Source: Aureimonas pseudogalii
GTDB lineage: Bacteria > Pseudomonadota > Alphaproteobacteria > Rhizobiales > Rhizobiaceae
Assembly: GCF_014196835.1 (NCBI RefSeq)
Contig: NZ_JACIEK010000021.1
Span: 1-49,094 of the forward strand
Reading direction: 5' to 3'
DNA: 49,094 nt
Below the pieces are notes generated by a model, which saw only the letters and a program-made list of their open reading frames with translations, ran no database searches and was not told where the DNA came from. A program made the position numbers and the translations under genes. Positions 33,113 through 41,408 of this stretch are shown in pieces (position 1 is the first letter of the stretch; each line of letters begins with the position of its first letter).

Positions 33113-33258
33113 TCGATTGCGGTGGCGGTTCGGAGGGGCTGAGAACGGCTTGGTCGGGTCGAAAATTCGCTTTCCCCGCTCGCGTTGCGGGTGCGCTCGG
33201 GGTTAGTGAAGCAAGCGCCAGCCACCACCGCCATACGGATCATCGCTGGAACTGCCAT
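33100..33258 (-). CDS. Putative small exported peptide or lipoprotein
   Basis: The 52-residue frame starts at an ATG preceded at 7 nt by a consensus AGGAGG, the main reason for listing it. The N-terminus MAVPAMIRMAVVAGACF is short and hydrophobic with a Cys that could be a lipobox-like site; the remainder is polar. No family is recognised. It may be a small envelope peptide of the transfer region. Confidence 0.35.
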   Translation of the reverse strand: MAVPAMIRMAVVAGACFTNPERTRNASGESEFSTRPSRSQPLRTATAIDETV

Positions 33259-33461
33259 GACGCTCCTCCTTACCGCTGCGTTCGCCATGAAGTGCGAGTG
33301 TCGCTAGCCGACCTCCAGCGTTCGTCGAAGGTATCGGCAACGAGAGGGGCGAGCGTAGCAGGTGCGACCGGGGTCTGGCCGAGATTGCGGGGCGGCCCCG
33401 GGGTATGCTGAAGCCCGACGCCGGTGACGCTCCACTCTGAGGCTGCGAGGTCGGCTGCGTC

Positions 33462-35138
33462 CTATCCGGCGTGCAAGCTGGATGGATCGGCGATCTTGCG
33501 GAGTTTGCGATCCTGGAAGTAGGGCCGTTTGCCGGCGAGGATGGGCCGGGTTCCCTTGAACTTGAGGAACATGCGGTCGTCGCCGAGGTGCATGACCTCC
33601 TCGGGCGTCAGGAGCTTGCCGCCGACGGGTTTGCCCTGGTCTGCCGGCTGATGGCGGGCGGTGTCTCCGGAGAGGTCGGAGACGTAGCGGGCGGTGACGG
33701 TGTCGTTGACCCTGAAGGCCTGGAAGACGCCGGCATTGGCGGCGAAGGTGTGGGCGCCCTTGCCGTAGACCTCCTCGAGCTGGCCCCAGTTCTGCAGGAA
33801 GGCCCAGATCTGGAGACCATAGCCGGCCATGAGGCCGATCGCGGTCTTGATCGCCGGCATGTCGCCGAGCGCAGCGAACTCGTCGAGGACGAAGAGGATC
33901 GGCGCCGCCGGTTTGGCTGGTTTGACTTTTGTGCGCTGGATGTCCTGAAGCGCCCGTGTGACGAGAAGGCGGATCCAGCGTCCGTGGCTCTCCATGCGCT
34001 CCTGCGGCAGGACGAGATAGACAGTGGCGATGCCGGTCTTGAGGCTGGCGAACTCGAAATCCGAGCGGGTGATGGAGCGCTGGATGGCGGGGCTTTCGAG
34101 GAAGTTGGTCTGCTCCTGTGCGGTGGAGAGAATGGCGGCACGCTCCTTGTCGTTCTTGGCCGCGAAGACGTTGGCGACGGAGGTGATCGCGCCGGCGCCG
34201 TCCCGTGTCTCCGCCATGATCTGCAGGAGGTGGTCGAAGCGGGCCCTCGGATAGGTCAGGTACTCGCGCAGGGTCACGAGGTTGCGCCGCTCGGGCGGCT
34301 CGGCGACGACGACGAGCATGAGGAGGCCGCGCAGGAGCGCCCGTGCGCCCTCGTCGAAATGCGGATTGTCGGCATTGGGGGTGGAGACGATGAGGGCGGC
34401 GGCGAGCGTCGCGGCGTCGTCGACGAAGGCATCGTCCTTCGGGTCGAGACCGGCAAGCGGATTGTAGCCCGCGCTGGCGACGCCGTCCTGTCGAAAAGGC
34501 GCGAGCACATGGACGGGGCCGAAGCTCTGGCGGTGGCGCGCGGTCACTTCGGCATTCTCGCCCTTGGGGTCGATGACGAGGACGCTGCGCTCGGCGGTCA
34601 GAAGGTTCGGAACGATGACGCCGACGCCCTTGCCGGAGCGGGTCGGGGCGACGGTCAGAAGATGCTCGGGTCCGGAGAACCAGTAGGAGGACGAGCCCGG
34701 CCCGGCGCCGACGTTCAGGGCGCCCGGCTTGTACCGACGATGAAAGGCTTCCTCGCGCGCCGACGCAAAGCGCCCCGCGCCATGCGGAACGGATGGCGAT
34801 CCACCGATCAGCATCTGAACGATATCGAGGCCGAGAAGCCAGAGTAGAAGCGCAATGAGGAGGGCGGGCAGGACCAGTGCGGTGTTCAGACCCGGTCCCG
34901 CAGTCCAGTAGTCGTAGAGGGCTTGCGGATCGCTGATCCCGACGAGCCCGAGCATCGAGAAGTCCAGGGCGTTCATCGCATCGGCCAAACCTTTCCGGAA
35001 CGGTGACGAGACCCAGAAGAGGAAGCGTGGGCTCGTGCGTCCGATGAAGGAGAGCGGAAACCAGATCGCAACGATGACGATGGCGACGGTGACGAGCGGC
35101 CCGACACTGAAGCGGCGTCCCCAGAAGGTCGGGTTCAT
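33462..35138 (-). CDS. traG: Type IV coupling protein TraG
   Basis: The 558-residue protein has N-terminal membrane helices (VAIVIVAIWFPLSFIG, ALVLPALLIALLLWLLGLDI), then the VirD4/TraG ATPase: Walker A APTRSGKG near 164-171, VLVIDPKGENAEVTARHR, Walker B ILFVLDEFAALGDM, and GLQIWAFLQNWGQLEEVYGK. It delivers the relaxase-DNA complex to the mating channel. Its start overlaps the TraD-like gene stop by 4 nt, the traD-traG order of Ti-type transfer operons. It is somewhat shorter than Ti TraG (about 640 residues). Confidence 0.92.
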   Translation of the reverse strand: MNPTFWGRRFSVGPLVTVAIVIVAIWFPLSFIGRTSPRFLFWVSSPFRKGLADAMNALDFSMLGLVGISDPQALYDYWTAGPGLNTALVLPALLIALLLWLLGLDIVQMLIGGSPSVPHGAGRFASAREEAFHRRYKPGALNVGAGPGSSSYWFSGPEHLLTVAPTRSGKGVGVIVPNLLTAERSVLVIDPKGENAEVTARHRQSFGPVHVLAPFRQDGVASAGYNPLAGLDPKDDAFVDDAATLAAALIVSTPNADNPHFDEGARALLRGLLMLVVVAEPPERRNLVTLREYLTYPRARFDHLLQIMAETRDGAGAITSVANVFAAKNDKERAAILSTAQEQTNFLESPAIQRSITRSDFEFASLKTGIATVYLVLPQERMESHGRWIRLLVTRALQDIQRTKVKPAKPAAPILFVLDEFAALGDMPAIKTAIGLMAGYGLQIWAFLQNWGQLEEVYGKGAHTFAANAGVFQAFRVNDTVTARYVSDLSGDTARHQPADQGKPVGGKLLTPEEVMHLGDDRMFLKFKGTRPILAGKRPYFQDRKLRKIADPSSLHAG

Positions 35139-35449
35139 TGTCCGGTCTCCGCGTCGGAACCCGGCATTGCCGGCTTGATGAACTCGGGAAACAGCGTGCG
35201 GTCGATCGGCCGTGTCAGGAAGCCGGGCAGCTCGCGCGACACCCAGTCCGCCAGCATCCCGGCGAGCTCGCGATCCTCGGGGCGTCCCTGACCGGATCGG
35301 CCGCGCTCAATGGCATCGAGCAAAATGGCGCCGAGCAACATCTTGCGGCGTGTGTCGATGGCACGTTCCTGCTTACCGAGGCGCGCCTTCAACGCCTGCT
35401 TGCGGGCTTCGAGCTGCGCAATGCGCGCCTCGATCGAGAGTTTGGCCAT
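35135..35449 (-). CDS. TraD-like conjugal transfer accessory protein
   Basis: The 104-residue protein is helical with a coiled N-terminus (KLSIEARIAQLEARKQALKA) and the segment TRRKMLLGAILLDAIERG, then GFLTRPIDRTLFPEF, as in small TraD proteins of rhizobial plasmids (not the VirD4-like TraD of F). Such proteins assist relaxosome formation. It lies between the candidate oriT and traG. Its N-terminal motif resembles the repeated tail motif of TraA. Confidence 0.75.
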   Translation of the reverse strand: MAKLSIEARIAQLEARKQALKARLGKQERAIDTRRKMLLGAILLDAIERGRSGQGRPEDRELAGMLADWVSRELPGFLTRPIDRTLFPEFIKPAMPGSDAETGQ

Positions 35450-35604
35450 TCCGTTGCCTTTCCACGTCTCTGACGGGTGGCGCCTAGCGCAGAGCGTGTT
35501 CGTACCGCAATCGTACGATGTCCTATTTGTCTGGCATCCAAAGCCGCGCCCAGGCGTTCAGGATGAGGCACCCGGACCGCGAGCAGACTGCGCCAGCAGG
35601 ATGG

Positions 35605-35634
35605 TAAGGGCGCACTTTCGAGTAGCGTTGCTAC
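35605..35634 (-). other. Candidate origin of transfer (oriT nic region)
   Basis: On the minus strand an inverted repeat GTAGC-AAC-GCTAC (35622-35634) is followed after a few bases by AAGTGCGCCCTTA (35605-35617), matching the conserved nic core of RSF1010/MOBQ-type and Ti-plasmid origins in sequence and layout. It lies between the divergent traD-traG and traA genes, exactly where Ti-type plasmids carry oriT. The cleaved position is not assigned. Confidence 0.8.
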
Positions 35635-35674
35635 ATCGGTGTGCTATGGCGGAGTGACGAACGGGACCGCCGCC

Positions 35675-38485
35675 TTGGCCATCTATCATTGCTCGATGAA
35701 GTCGATCAGCCGGACGGGCGGACGTAGCGCCGTGGCCGCCGCCGCCTATCGATCCGGGACATTGCTGGTCAACGAGCGCGATGGCCTGGTGCACGACTAC
35801 CGGATGAAGGGCGGCATCGTTCATGCCGAGATCGTCCTGCCCAAGAGCGTCGAGGCGGCGTGGGCGCTGGACCGGTCGCGTTTGTGGAACGCGGCAGAGC
35901 AAGCCGAGAAGCGCTGTGACGCCCGGGTGGCGAGAGAGTTCGAGGTGGCGATCCCGCATGAGCTGACGGCAGACCAGCGTGTCGCGCTGGTGCGATCGTT
36001 CAGTGCGGGACTTGCGGATCGCTACGGCGTCGCGGTGGACTTCGCGCTGCACGAGCCGCAGGGCAACAGCGACCTTCGCAATGCCCATGCGCATATTCTG
36101 ATGACGACGCGCGAGATCGGGCCCGACGGGTTCGGGCTGAAATCGATGATCGAGCGCGAGAACCGGGCGCTTCTGCAGGAAGGGCATCCGACATCGACGA
36201 TGCAGCTGCGCGAGGTTCGCCTTGCGTGGGAGCAAGAGGCGAACACGCATCTGGCGCGTGCCGGTCATGAGGAGCGGATCGACCATCGCTCGCATCGCGA
36301 TCGCGGTCTGGAGATCGAGCCCTCGCGTCACATGGGCGTGCATGCCACGCAGATGGAGCGGCAGGGCAAGACGATCGACCGGGTCCAGCTGGAGCGCGAG
36401 GCGGCGGAACGCAACGCCGCGCTCATTCGCGAACGGCCCGAGCACGTTCTAGAGGTGATCACGGGCGAGAAGAGCGTGTTCGATCGGCACGACGTGGCGC
36501 GGGCACTGCACCGGGCGATCGACGACCCCGCGCTGTTCGGCAACGCCTTCGCATCCGTCATGGCGAGCCTTGAGCTGGTGGAGCTGAAAGGCGAGGTCCG
36601 GGACGGTCGGGGCAACGTGTCGGAACTGGCGCGGTTCTCGACGCGCGAGATGGTGGCGATCGAGCGCTCGATGGTGGAGGGCGCGGCGCAGCTCACGGTG
36701 AGCGGCGGATACGGGGTGGGCCGGGCCGCGGTCGAGCGCGCGATGGCGGCGCGCCCGATGCTCGCCGACGAGCAGCGCGAGGCGATCCGGCACGTGACGG
36801 GCGAGGGGCGTCTGGCCGCCGTGATCGGGCGCGCCGGCACGGGCAAGTCGACGATGCTGAACTCGGCGCGAGAGGCGTGGGAAGACGCCGGCTACCGCGT
36901 CCATGGCGCGGCGCTGGCGGGCAAGGCGGCGGAAGAGCTGCAGGGCGCCAGCGGCATTCCCTCGCGCACGCTGGCCTCGTGCGAACACGGCTGGGGACGA
37001 GATCGCGATCGGCTGGGGCGCGGCGACATTCTGGTGATCGACGAGGCCGGCATGGTGTCGTCGAAGCAGATGGCGCGCTTCGTGGCGGAGGCCGAGCGCT
37101 CCGGGGCGAAGCTCGTGCTGGTGGGCGACCCGCAGCAGCTGCAGCCGATCGGGGCCGGGGCGGCGTTCCGCTCGATCGCGGAGCGCACCGGGTTTGCCGA
37201 TCTGGAAGAGATCCGCCGGCAGCGCGAGCCCTGGCAGCGGGAGGCCTCACAGGACTTCGCCCGGCACCGGATCGGAGCGGGGCTGCAGGCTTACGACGAT
37301 CGGGGCGCAGTGCGGTTCGAGGGAACCCGCGAGGCAGCGCGGACCCAGCTGGTGCGTGACGTTCTGCAGGACCGCACTGAGCGCCCGGAGGGATCGCGTC
37401 TGGTGCTGACCTATCGCAACAGCGACGTGCGGCAGCTGAACGAGGCCATCCGCGGCGAGATCCAGTCGAGGGGCTCGCTGACGGACGAGCTGCGCTATCC
37501 GACGAACGAGGGCGAGCGACGGTTTGCGGTGGGCGACCGCCTCTTGTTCCTGGAGAACGATCGCGAGCTCGGGGTGAAGAACGGCATGCTGGGAACGGTG
37601 ACCGCCGTCGAGCCAGGGCTGATACGCACAAGGCTCGACGGCGTCGGGCGAGACGTGGAGACGCCTCGCACGGTGACAATACCGACGGATCGCTACCAAT
37701 CCTTCGACCACGGCTACGCGACGACGGTTCACAAGAGCCAAGGCGCCACGGTGGACCGGGCCTTCGTTCTGGCGACGCCGGGCATGGACAGTCATCTCGC
37801 CTATGTCGCGATGACGCGGCACCGGGACGAGGCGCGGCTCTATGCGGGGCGTGACGACTTCCGGGACATGAAGAGCCTGCGGGACCAGCTGTCGATCGCG
37901 CGCGGCAAGGAAACCACGATGGACTACCTGAAGACGCCGGCGGAGCGCCAGGCGGCCGTCGTGGCGGTGTTCGCCGAGCGGCGCGGGATGGACGGTGGGA
38001 GGGCGGACGCGATCCTGGTGGAGCGCGGCCGGGAGGAGACCGGGCGCGAGGCTCAGTCACAGCCTCACCAGAGCCTTCAGGAGCGCATGGCAGGGTTCTA
38101 TGCGGGTTCGGGGCGTCAGGAGCCGTCAACGCAGCGATCGGGCCTCCAGCGCGCCGAGAGGGGCGAGGACGGCGTGCCGGTGACCAAGGTCAGCGTTGCG
38201 GAACGGATCGCGGCGCTGGAGGCGCGGGCCGCCCGCCGAGCGAACCCGGAGCGCGAGCAGGAGCGTGAGCGAGAGCGGCACCAGCGGCATGAGCTGCCCA
38301 TCTCGCCAATGCCTTCAGCGCGTGACGAGCGGACCGAGGACGCTGGACCGGTGCGCAAGGTGAGCGTGGCCGAGCGGATCGCAGCGCTTGAGGCACGGGC
38401 AGCAAGTCGGCCGAAGACCGAACAGGAACTGGACCGCGAGCGCCAGATCGAGCGGGATCGCGAGCGTGGCGGGTATGAGCGGTGA
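35675..38485 (+). CDS. traA: Ti-type relaxase-helicase TraA (MOBQ)
   Basis: The protein has 936 residues from the TTG at 35675, which gives the family start (M)AIYHCSMKSISR; GTG starts upstream at 35639 or 35654 are possible. The relaxase domain (about 1-220) has GRSAVAAAAYRSG and the metal-binding NAHAHILMTTREIG. A TraI-like helicase follows: Walker A GRAGTGKST near residue 386, Walker B ILVIDEAGMVSS, and HKSQGATVDRAFVL with VAMTRHRDEA. The C-terminal tail carries two copies of KVSVAERIAALEARAA. TraA nicks oriT and unwinds the strand to be transferred. It is a little shorter than Ti TraA (about 1,100). Confidence 0.93.
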   Translation: MAIYHCSMKSISRTGGRSAVAAAAYRSGTLLVNERDGLVHDYRMKGGIVHAEIVLPKSVEAAWALDRSRLWNAAEQAEKRCDARVAREFEVAIPHELTADQRVALVRSFSAGLADRYGVAVDFALHEPQGNSDLRNAHAHILMTTREIGPDGFGLKSMIERENRALLQEGHPTSTMQLREVRLAWEQEANTHLARAGHEERIDHRSHRDRGLEIEPSRHMGVHATQMERQGKTIDRVQLEREAAERNAALIRERPEHVLEVITGEKSVFDRHDVARALHRAIDDPALFGNAFASVMASLELVELKGEVRDGRGNVSELARFSTREMVAIERSMVEGAAQLTVSGGYGVGRAAVERAMAARPMLADEQREAIRHVTGEGRLAAVIGRAGTGKSTMLNSAREAWEDAGYRVHGAALAGKAAEELQGASGIPSRTLASCEHGWGRDRDRLGRGDILVIDEAGMVSSKQMARFVAEAERSGAKLVLVGDPQQLQPIGAGAAFRSIAERTGFADLEEIRRQREPWQREASQDFARHRIGAGLQAYDDRGAVRFEGTREAARTQLVRDVLQDRTERPEGSRLVLTYRNSDVRQLNEAIRGEIQSRGSLTDELRYPTNEGERRFAVGDRLLFLENDRELGVKNGMLGTVTAVEPGLIRTRLDGVGRDVETPRTVTIPTDRYQSFDHGYATTVHKSQGATVDRAFVLATPGMDSHLAYVAMTRHRDEARLYAGRDDFRDMKSLRDQLSIARGKETTMDYLKTPAERQAAVVAVFAERRGMDGGRADAILVERGREETGREAQSQPHQSLQERMAGFYAGSGRQEPSTQRSGLQRAERGEDGVPVTKVSVAERIAALEARAARRANPEREQERERERHQRHELPISPMPSARDERTEDAGPVRKVSVAERIAALEARAASRPKTEQELDRERQIERDRERGGYER

Positions 38486-38532
38486 GGCAGGCGGCAGCAG
38501 TCGCAGACTTGGCTGCGCCTTGGTGCCAGGAC

Positions 38533-38598
38533 GGACCCGCCCTCGCCGTCCGCTACGGCGCTATGGGAGCGCGCGGTCGGCGAGGGCTACCGTTCGAG
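38533..38598. repeat. Palindromic repeat, copy 2
   Basis: This 66-bp sequence matches 21923-21989 with about three differences (one deleted G in the loop, one substitution in the right arm, one outside the stem). The 15-bp arms are at 38539-38553 and 38573-38587. It lies 48 bp after the traA stop and 78 bp past the end of the minus-strand toxin-antitoxin operon, the same orientation relative to that operon as copy 1 has to hicBA. Confidence 0.85.
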
Positions 38599-38675
38599 TC
38601 TCTTTGATCGGACTCTTTGGCGTGAAATAGTAACAACCACCCCTGCTCGTGATGCGTCTTGATCCAGGCAGCCAT

Positions 38676-38969
38676 TCAAGCCGCAGAAACGGCGCGTTCG
38701 ACCGCCTCGGGTTCCTGCTCGATCACCTTCAACAGCAGGCGTGACGGCATGTCGGGTGTTGAGCGCCCCTGCTCCCAATCCCGCAGACGGCCGATCGTAA
38801 ACCCATAGCGAGCAGCAAAGGCGCTCTGAGACATGCGTCGGCTCTTGCGTACAGCCTTCACATCGATGGTCGAGGGAATATGAAGGACGTACTCGGTGGG
38901 GTTGACGCTGCCTTCGGCGAAGGCAATCGCCTCTTCAAGCCCAGCGGCGATCTTCTCGAAAGCACTCAT
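38676..38969 (-). CDS. XRE-type antitoxin
   Basis: The 97-residue protein has a helix-turn-helix at its C-terminal half (VKAVRKSRRMSQSAFAARYG, FTIGRLRDWEQGRSTPDMPS), as in HigA/YiaG-like antitoxins, and an N-terminal toxin-interacting part. It overlaps the toxin gene by 4 nt and follows it, the HigBA order. It should neutralise the toxin and repress the operon through the TACGG-N5-CCGTA sites upstream. Confidence 0.85.
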   Translation of the reverse strand: MSAFEKIAAGLEEAIAFAEGSVNPTEYVLHIPSTIDVKAVRKSRRMSQSAFAARYGFTIGRLRDWEQGRSTPDMPSRLLLKVIEQEPEAVERAVSAA

Positions 38970-39328
38970 CGTTTTGTCTCCAGCTTCACGACCTTGGTCC
39001 GATAAGCGTCTGCAAGACGCTTCGTCAGAGCCGAAAGGGCGGCGGCTTCGGCATCGCTTATGTTGTCCTTCTCACCCTTGCCGAAAACGGTGAGCAGGAA
39101 GACTGGAATATCGGGTCCGGTGTAGAAGTGGACGACGCGAAACCCACCACTTTTGCCTCTTCCACGACCGGCAAACCGGAATTTCCGGCAACCGCCCGTT
39201 CCCCGCAGCTCATCACCCGTCAGCGGGTCCGCCCCAACAGCACTCACGATCGCCATGCGAAGCTCTTCCGAGACCCCGGATGCTTTTGCGGCAGAGAGGT
39301 ATGCAGGTGTCTCGACAACCGTTTGCAT
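38966..39328 (-). CDS. RelE/HigB-family toxin
   Basis: The 120-residue protein has the conserved core GTGGCRKFRFAGRGRGKSGG followed by FRVVHFYTGPDIPVFLLTVF and GKGEKDNISDAEAAAL, characteristic of a RelE subfamily (ribosome-dependent mRNA interferase fold). It is first in the operon, upstream of its antitoxin. No obvious Shine-Dalgarno precedes the ATG, and one operator overlaps the region just upstream, so expression is probably low and tightly repressed. Confidence 0.85.
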   Translation of the reverse strand: MQTVVETPAYLSAAKASGVSEELRMAIVSAVGADPLTGDELRGTGGCRKFRFAGRGRGKSGGFRVVHFYTGPDIPVFLLTVFGKGEKDNISDAEAAALSALTKRLADAYRTKVVKLETKR

Positions 39329-39338
39329 CAGCGAAGAA

Positions 39339-39388
39339 TACGGACTGACCGTACTTTTGCAAGGCCCTTATACGGGTCGTCCGTATAA
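39339..39388. promoter_or_regulatory. Paired operators of the second toxin-antitoxin operon
   Basis: Two inverted repeats share the half-site TACGG with a 5-nt spacer: TACGG-N5-CCGTA at 39339-39353 and TTATACGG-N5-CCGTATAA at 39368-39388. Their centres are 32 bp apart, about three helical turns. The second contains a -10-like TATAAG on the minus strand, so antitoxin binding would block the promoter. Confidence 0.65.
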
Positions 39389-39427
39389 TTCTGGAAAGGC
39401 GGCGAGTGCTCCCGAGCTAAACGTGCG

Positions 39428-39571
39428 TCAGCGCCACATCCGCTCGGCGATAGAACGCTGCTCCTCGCCCAAGACGTTGGCATAGATTGCCGTTGTCTCG
39501 ATCGCGGCATGGCCCATCCATTTCGACAGCATTTTGAGCAGCACGGAACCGATCGCGGTGACCCTGTACAT
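39428..39571 (-). pseudogene. 3' end of a tyrosine recombinase gene, duplicate of 22842-22986
   Basis: The segment encodes LKMLSKWMGHAAIETTAIYA, NVLGEEQRSIAERMWR and a stop, almost identical to the end of the frameshifted recombinase next to hicBA, including the catalytic His and Tyr. Similarity fades near 39571. The rest of the gene is missing; transposase-derived sequence lies beyond. Like its counterpart it ends shortly upstream of a toxin gene on the same strand. Confidence 0.85.
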
Positions 39572-39637
39572 GACCGTACTCGCGACCATCCCAGCACTGG
39601 AAAAGAACTCTTGATGAGCGGGCGCCGTCCAGACATG

Positions 39638-39703
39638 ACTATGCTGTATCGCTCGACGGACTGCCGCAGTCGTCGCGGCGTTTGCGTGGTGAACCCGGCC
39701 CAT
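39638..39703 (-). pseudogene. N-terminal scrap of an IS481-like transposase
   Basis: Only the first 22 residues remain (MGRVHHANAATTAAVRRAIQ, HS), which match the start of a common IS481-type DDE transposase. The frame then runs into unrelated sequence and the recombinase fragment. It marks a recombination junction. Confidence 0.55.
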
Positions 39704-40369
39704 CGTGCCTCCTTCCACTCATGCGAAAGGATTGCACCATCAAAGCCTTGGATCGAACATGGACGTGCGGGCTACCGTTGAGCTGTTTGCGGAGATGTGC
39801 GAGGGCACCTCGATTTCCGCGCTCGCCGCGAGTTCGCCGTCAGCCGGTTGACGATTCAAAGGGCGCGGGATGAGGCTGTGGCCGGTGGAAGAGCAGGCAA
39901 CGTTTTGCCCAACGTGCGACCGACACCTCGAGACACCCGCTCGAGGGTCTTGGGGATACGAAAGGAGCAACGGGTTGCCGGAAGTATGACGTCCTCCCGA
40001 TCTCGGACATGCCTTTTGAAGCGGATGCGCGCGCCCGAAATCCCGTCGCCGCAATCATCCTGCGACCTCAGCATCGTTTCGGCTGACCTTCAGAAGGCTG
40101 ACAGCTGACCCGCTCAACACCGATGCGGACCGTTGAGGGTTTACCTGGATTTTGCGACCTTTGGGACCGACGGCCAACGCGCCGACAAGCGTCCGAATTT
40201 GCGACGACGCCGGTGACGTCGCGCAGCATGTGATGGGATCCCGATGTCGAGTTGGAACCGGCTACTCGGGTGGCGGCCGCTTCGGCCGTTCGAGACGAAA
40301 GCCTTTCCGTGACTATCGCGTCTGCCTTGTATATCTGATTTACGAGTATGAAACGGTGAGGATGGCTCG
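39704..40369. other. Gene-poor stretch before the arabinoside operon
   Basis: Short frames exist on both strands, but none is convincing. A plus-strand part near 39770-39900 (MDVRATVELFAEMCEG, then in another frame FAVSRLTIQRARDEA) may be the decayed start of a transposase or resolvase. The right end should contain the promoter of the ArsR-like regulator, but no clear site is seen. Confidence 0.35.
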
Positions 40370-41290
40370 ATGAGCAGCAGGTTTCTGATGATCACGCCGG
40401 CGGATGGGCAGGAGGTCCTCAGATGCCTCTCGGCGCCCGCGCGCCTGTCCATGCTGGAACTCCTGCATTCCCGCGGCTCGCTCAACGTCAACGAGATCGC
40501 GGATACGCTCGGCCTGCCGCAATCCACCACGTCGACCCACCTGAACATGCTGGAGGCGGCAGGGCTCATCCGGACCGAAGTGCAGAAGGCGCGAAAGGGA
40601 AGCCAGAAGATCTGCCATCCCATCCACGACGAGATCGTCCTGTCCTTCGCCAACGCCGCCAGACGCGCCGATAAGGCCATCGAGGTGGCGATGCCGGTCG
40701 GCCTCTACAGCGGCTTCGAGGTTTCCGCCCCTTGCGGGCTATGCTCCAGCGACGGCATCATCGGCTTTCTCGACAATCCCGACACGTTCCTGTCTCCCGA
40801 CCGCATGAAGGCCGGACTGCTCTGGTTCACCACGGGCCATGTCGATTACCAGTTTCCGAACAATGCCAGACTCCTAGGCGAAGAGATTCAGGAGCTTGAG
40901 GTGATCTTGGAGCTCTCGTCGGAGGTGCCCGGAACCTCCGACAACTGGCCCTCCGACATCACGCTCTCGATCAACGACACGAAGATCGCGGCCTGGACCT
41001 CGCCCGGCGACTTCGGCGATCGGCGCGGCAAGTACACGCCCGACTGGTGGAAGCTGCGCGGCAGCCAGTACGGCGTGCTCAAGGACTTCCGCGTCGGCGC
41101 AAAAGGCACCTTCGTGGACGGCGTCCAGGTCTCCGATGTCGGGCTCGGCGATCTCGCCCTCTTCGAGCACCGGTCGATCCGGCTTCGCATTGAGGTGGAA
41201 GAAAAAGCCGAGCATCCCGGCGGCATCAACATCTTCGGCCGCGGCTTCGGCAATTACGACCAGGACATCGTGCTGCGCCTGACCACCTGA
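40370..41290 (+). CDS. ArsR-family regulator with C-terminal sensory domain
   Basis: The 306-residue protein has an N-terminal ArsR-type winged helix (LRCLSAPARLSMLELLHSRG, then LNVNEIADTLGLPQSTTSTH and LNMLEAAGLI). A long C-terminal domain (about 200 residues) follows, with a beta-rich, possibly sugar-binding segment and DYQFPNNARLLGEEI. It is larger than metal-sensing ArsR proteins (about 100 residues) and lacks a metal-binding Cys box in the helix, so a carbohydrate effector is more likely. It is the first gene before the arabinofuranosidase operon, and a perfect palindrome lies between the two. Confidence 0.8.
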   Translation: MSSRFLMITPADGQEVLRCLSAPARLSMLELLHSRGSLNVNEIADTLGLPQSTTSTHLNMLEAAGLIRTEVQKARKGSQKICHPIHDEIVLSFANAARRADKAIEVAMPVGLYSGFEVSAPCGLCSSDGIIGFLDNPDTFLSPDRMKAGLLWFTTGHVDYQFPNNARLLGEEIQELEVILELSSEVPGTSDNWPSDITLSINDTKIAAWTSPGDFGDRRGKYTPDWWKLRGSQYGVLKDFRVGAKGTFVDGVQVSDVGLGDLALFEHRSIRLRIEVEEKAEHPGGINIFGRGFGNYDQDIVLRLTT

Positions 41291-41367
41291 GACGCAGGGT
41301 GCGCTATTAGCGCCTGACGCGATCTTCCATTGACGCCGAACCATAGCCATGTATCATACCCACAAAG

Positions 41368-41381
41368 CGGATATATATCCG
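41368..41381. promoter_or_regulatory. Palindromic operator candidate before the arabinofuranosidase gene
   Basis: CGGATATATATCCG is a perfect 14-bp palindrome, 27 bp upstream of the arabinofuranosidase start and 77 bp past the regulator gene stop. It is the most likely binding site of the ArsR-like regulator controlling the operon; this is inferred from symmetry and position. Confidence 0.6.
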
Positions 41382-41408
41382 TAAAATGGATTGTCTTGGG
41401 AGTGACAG

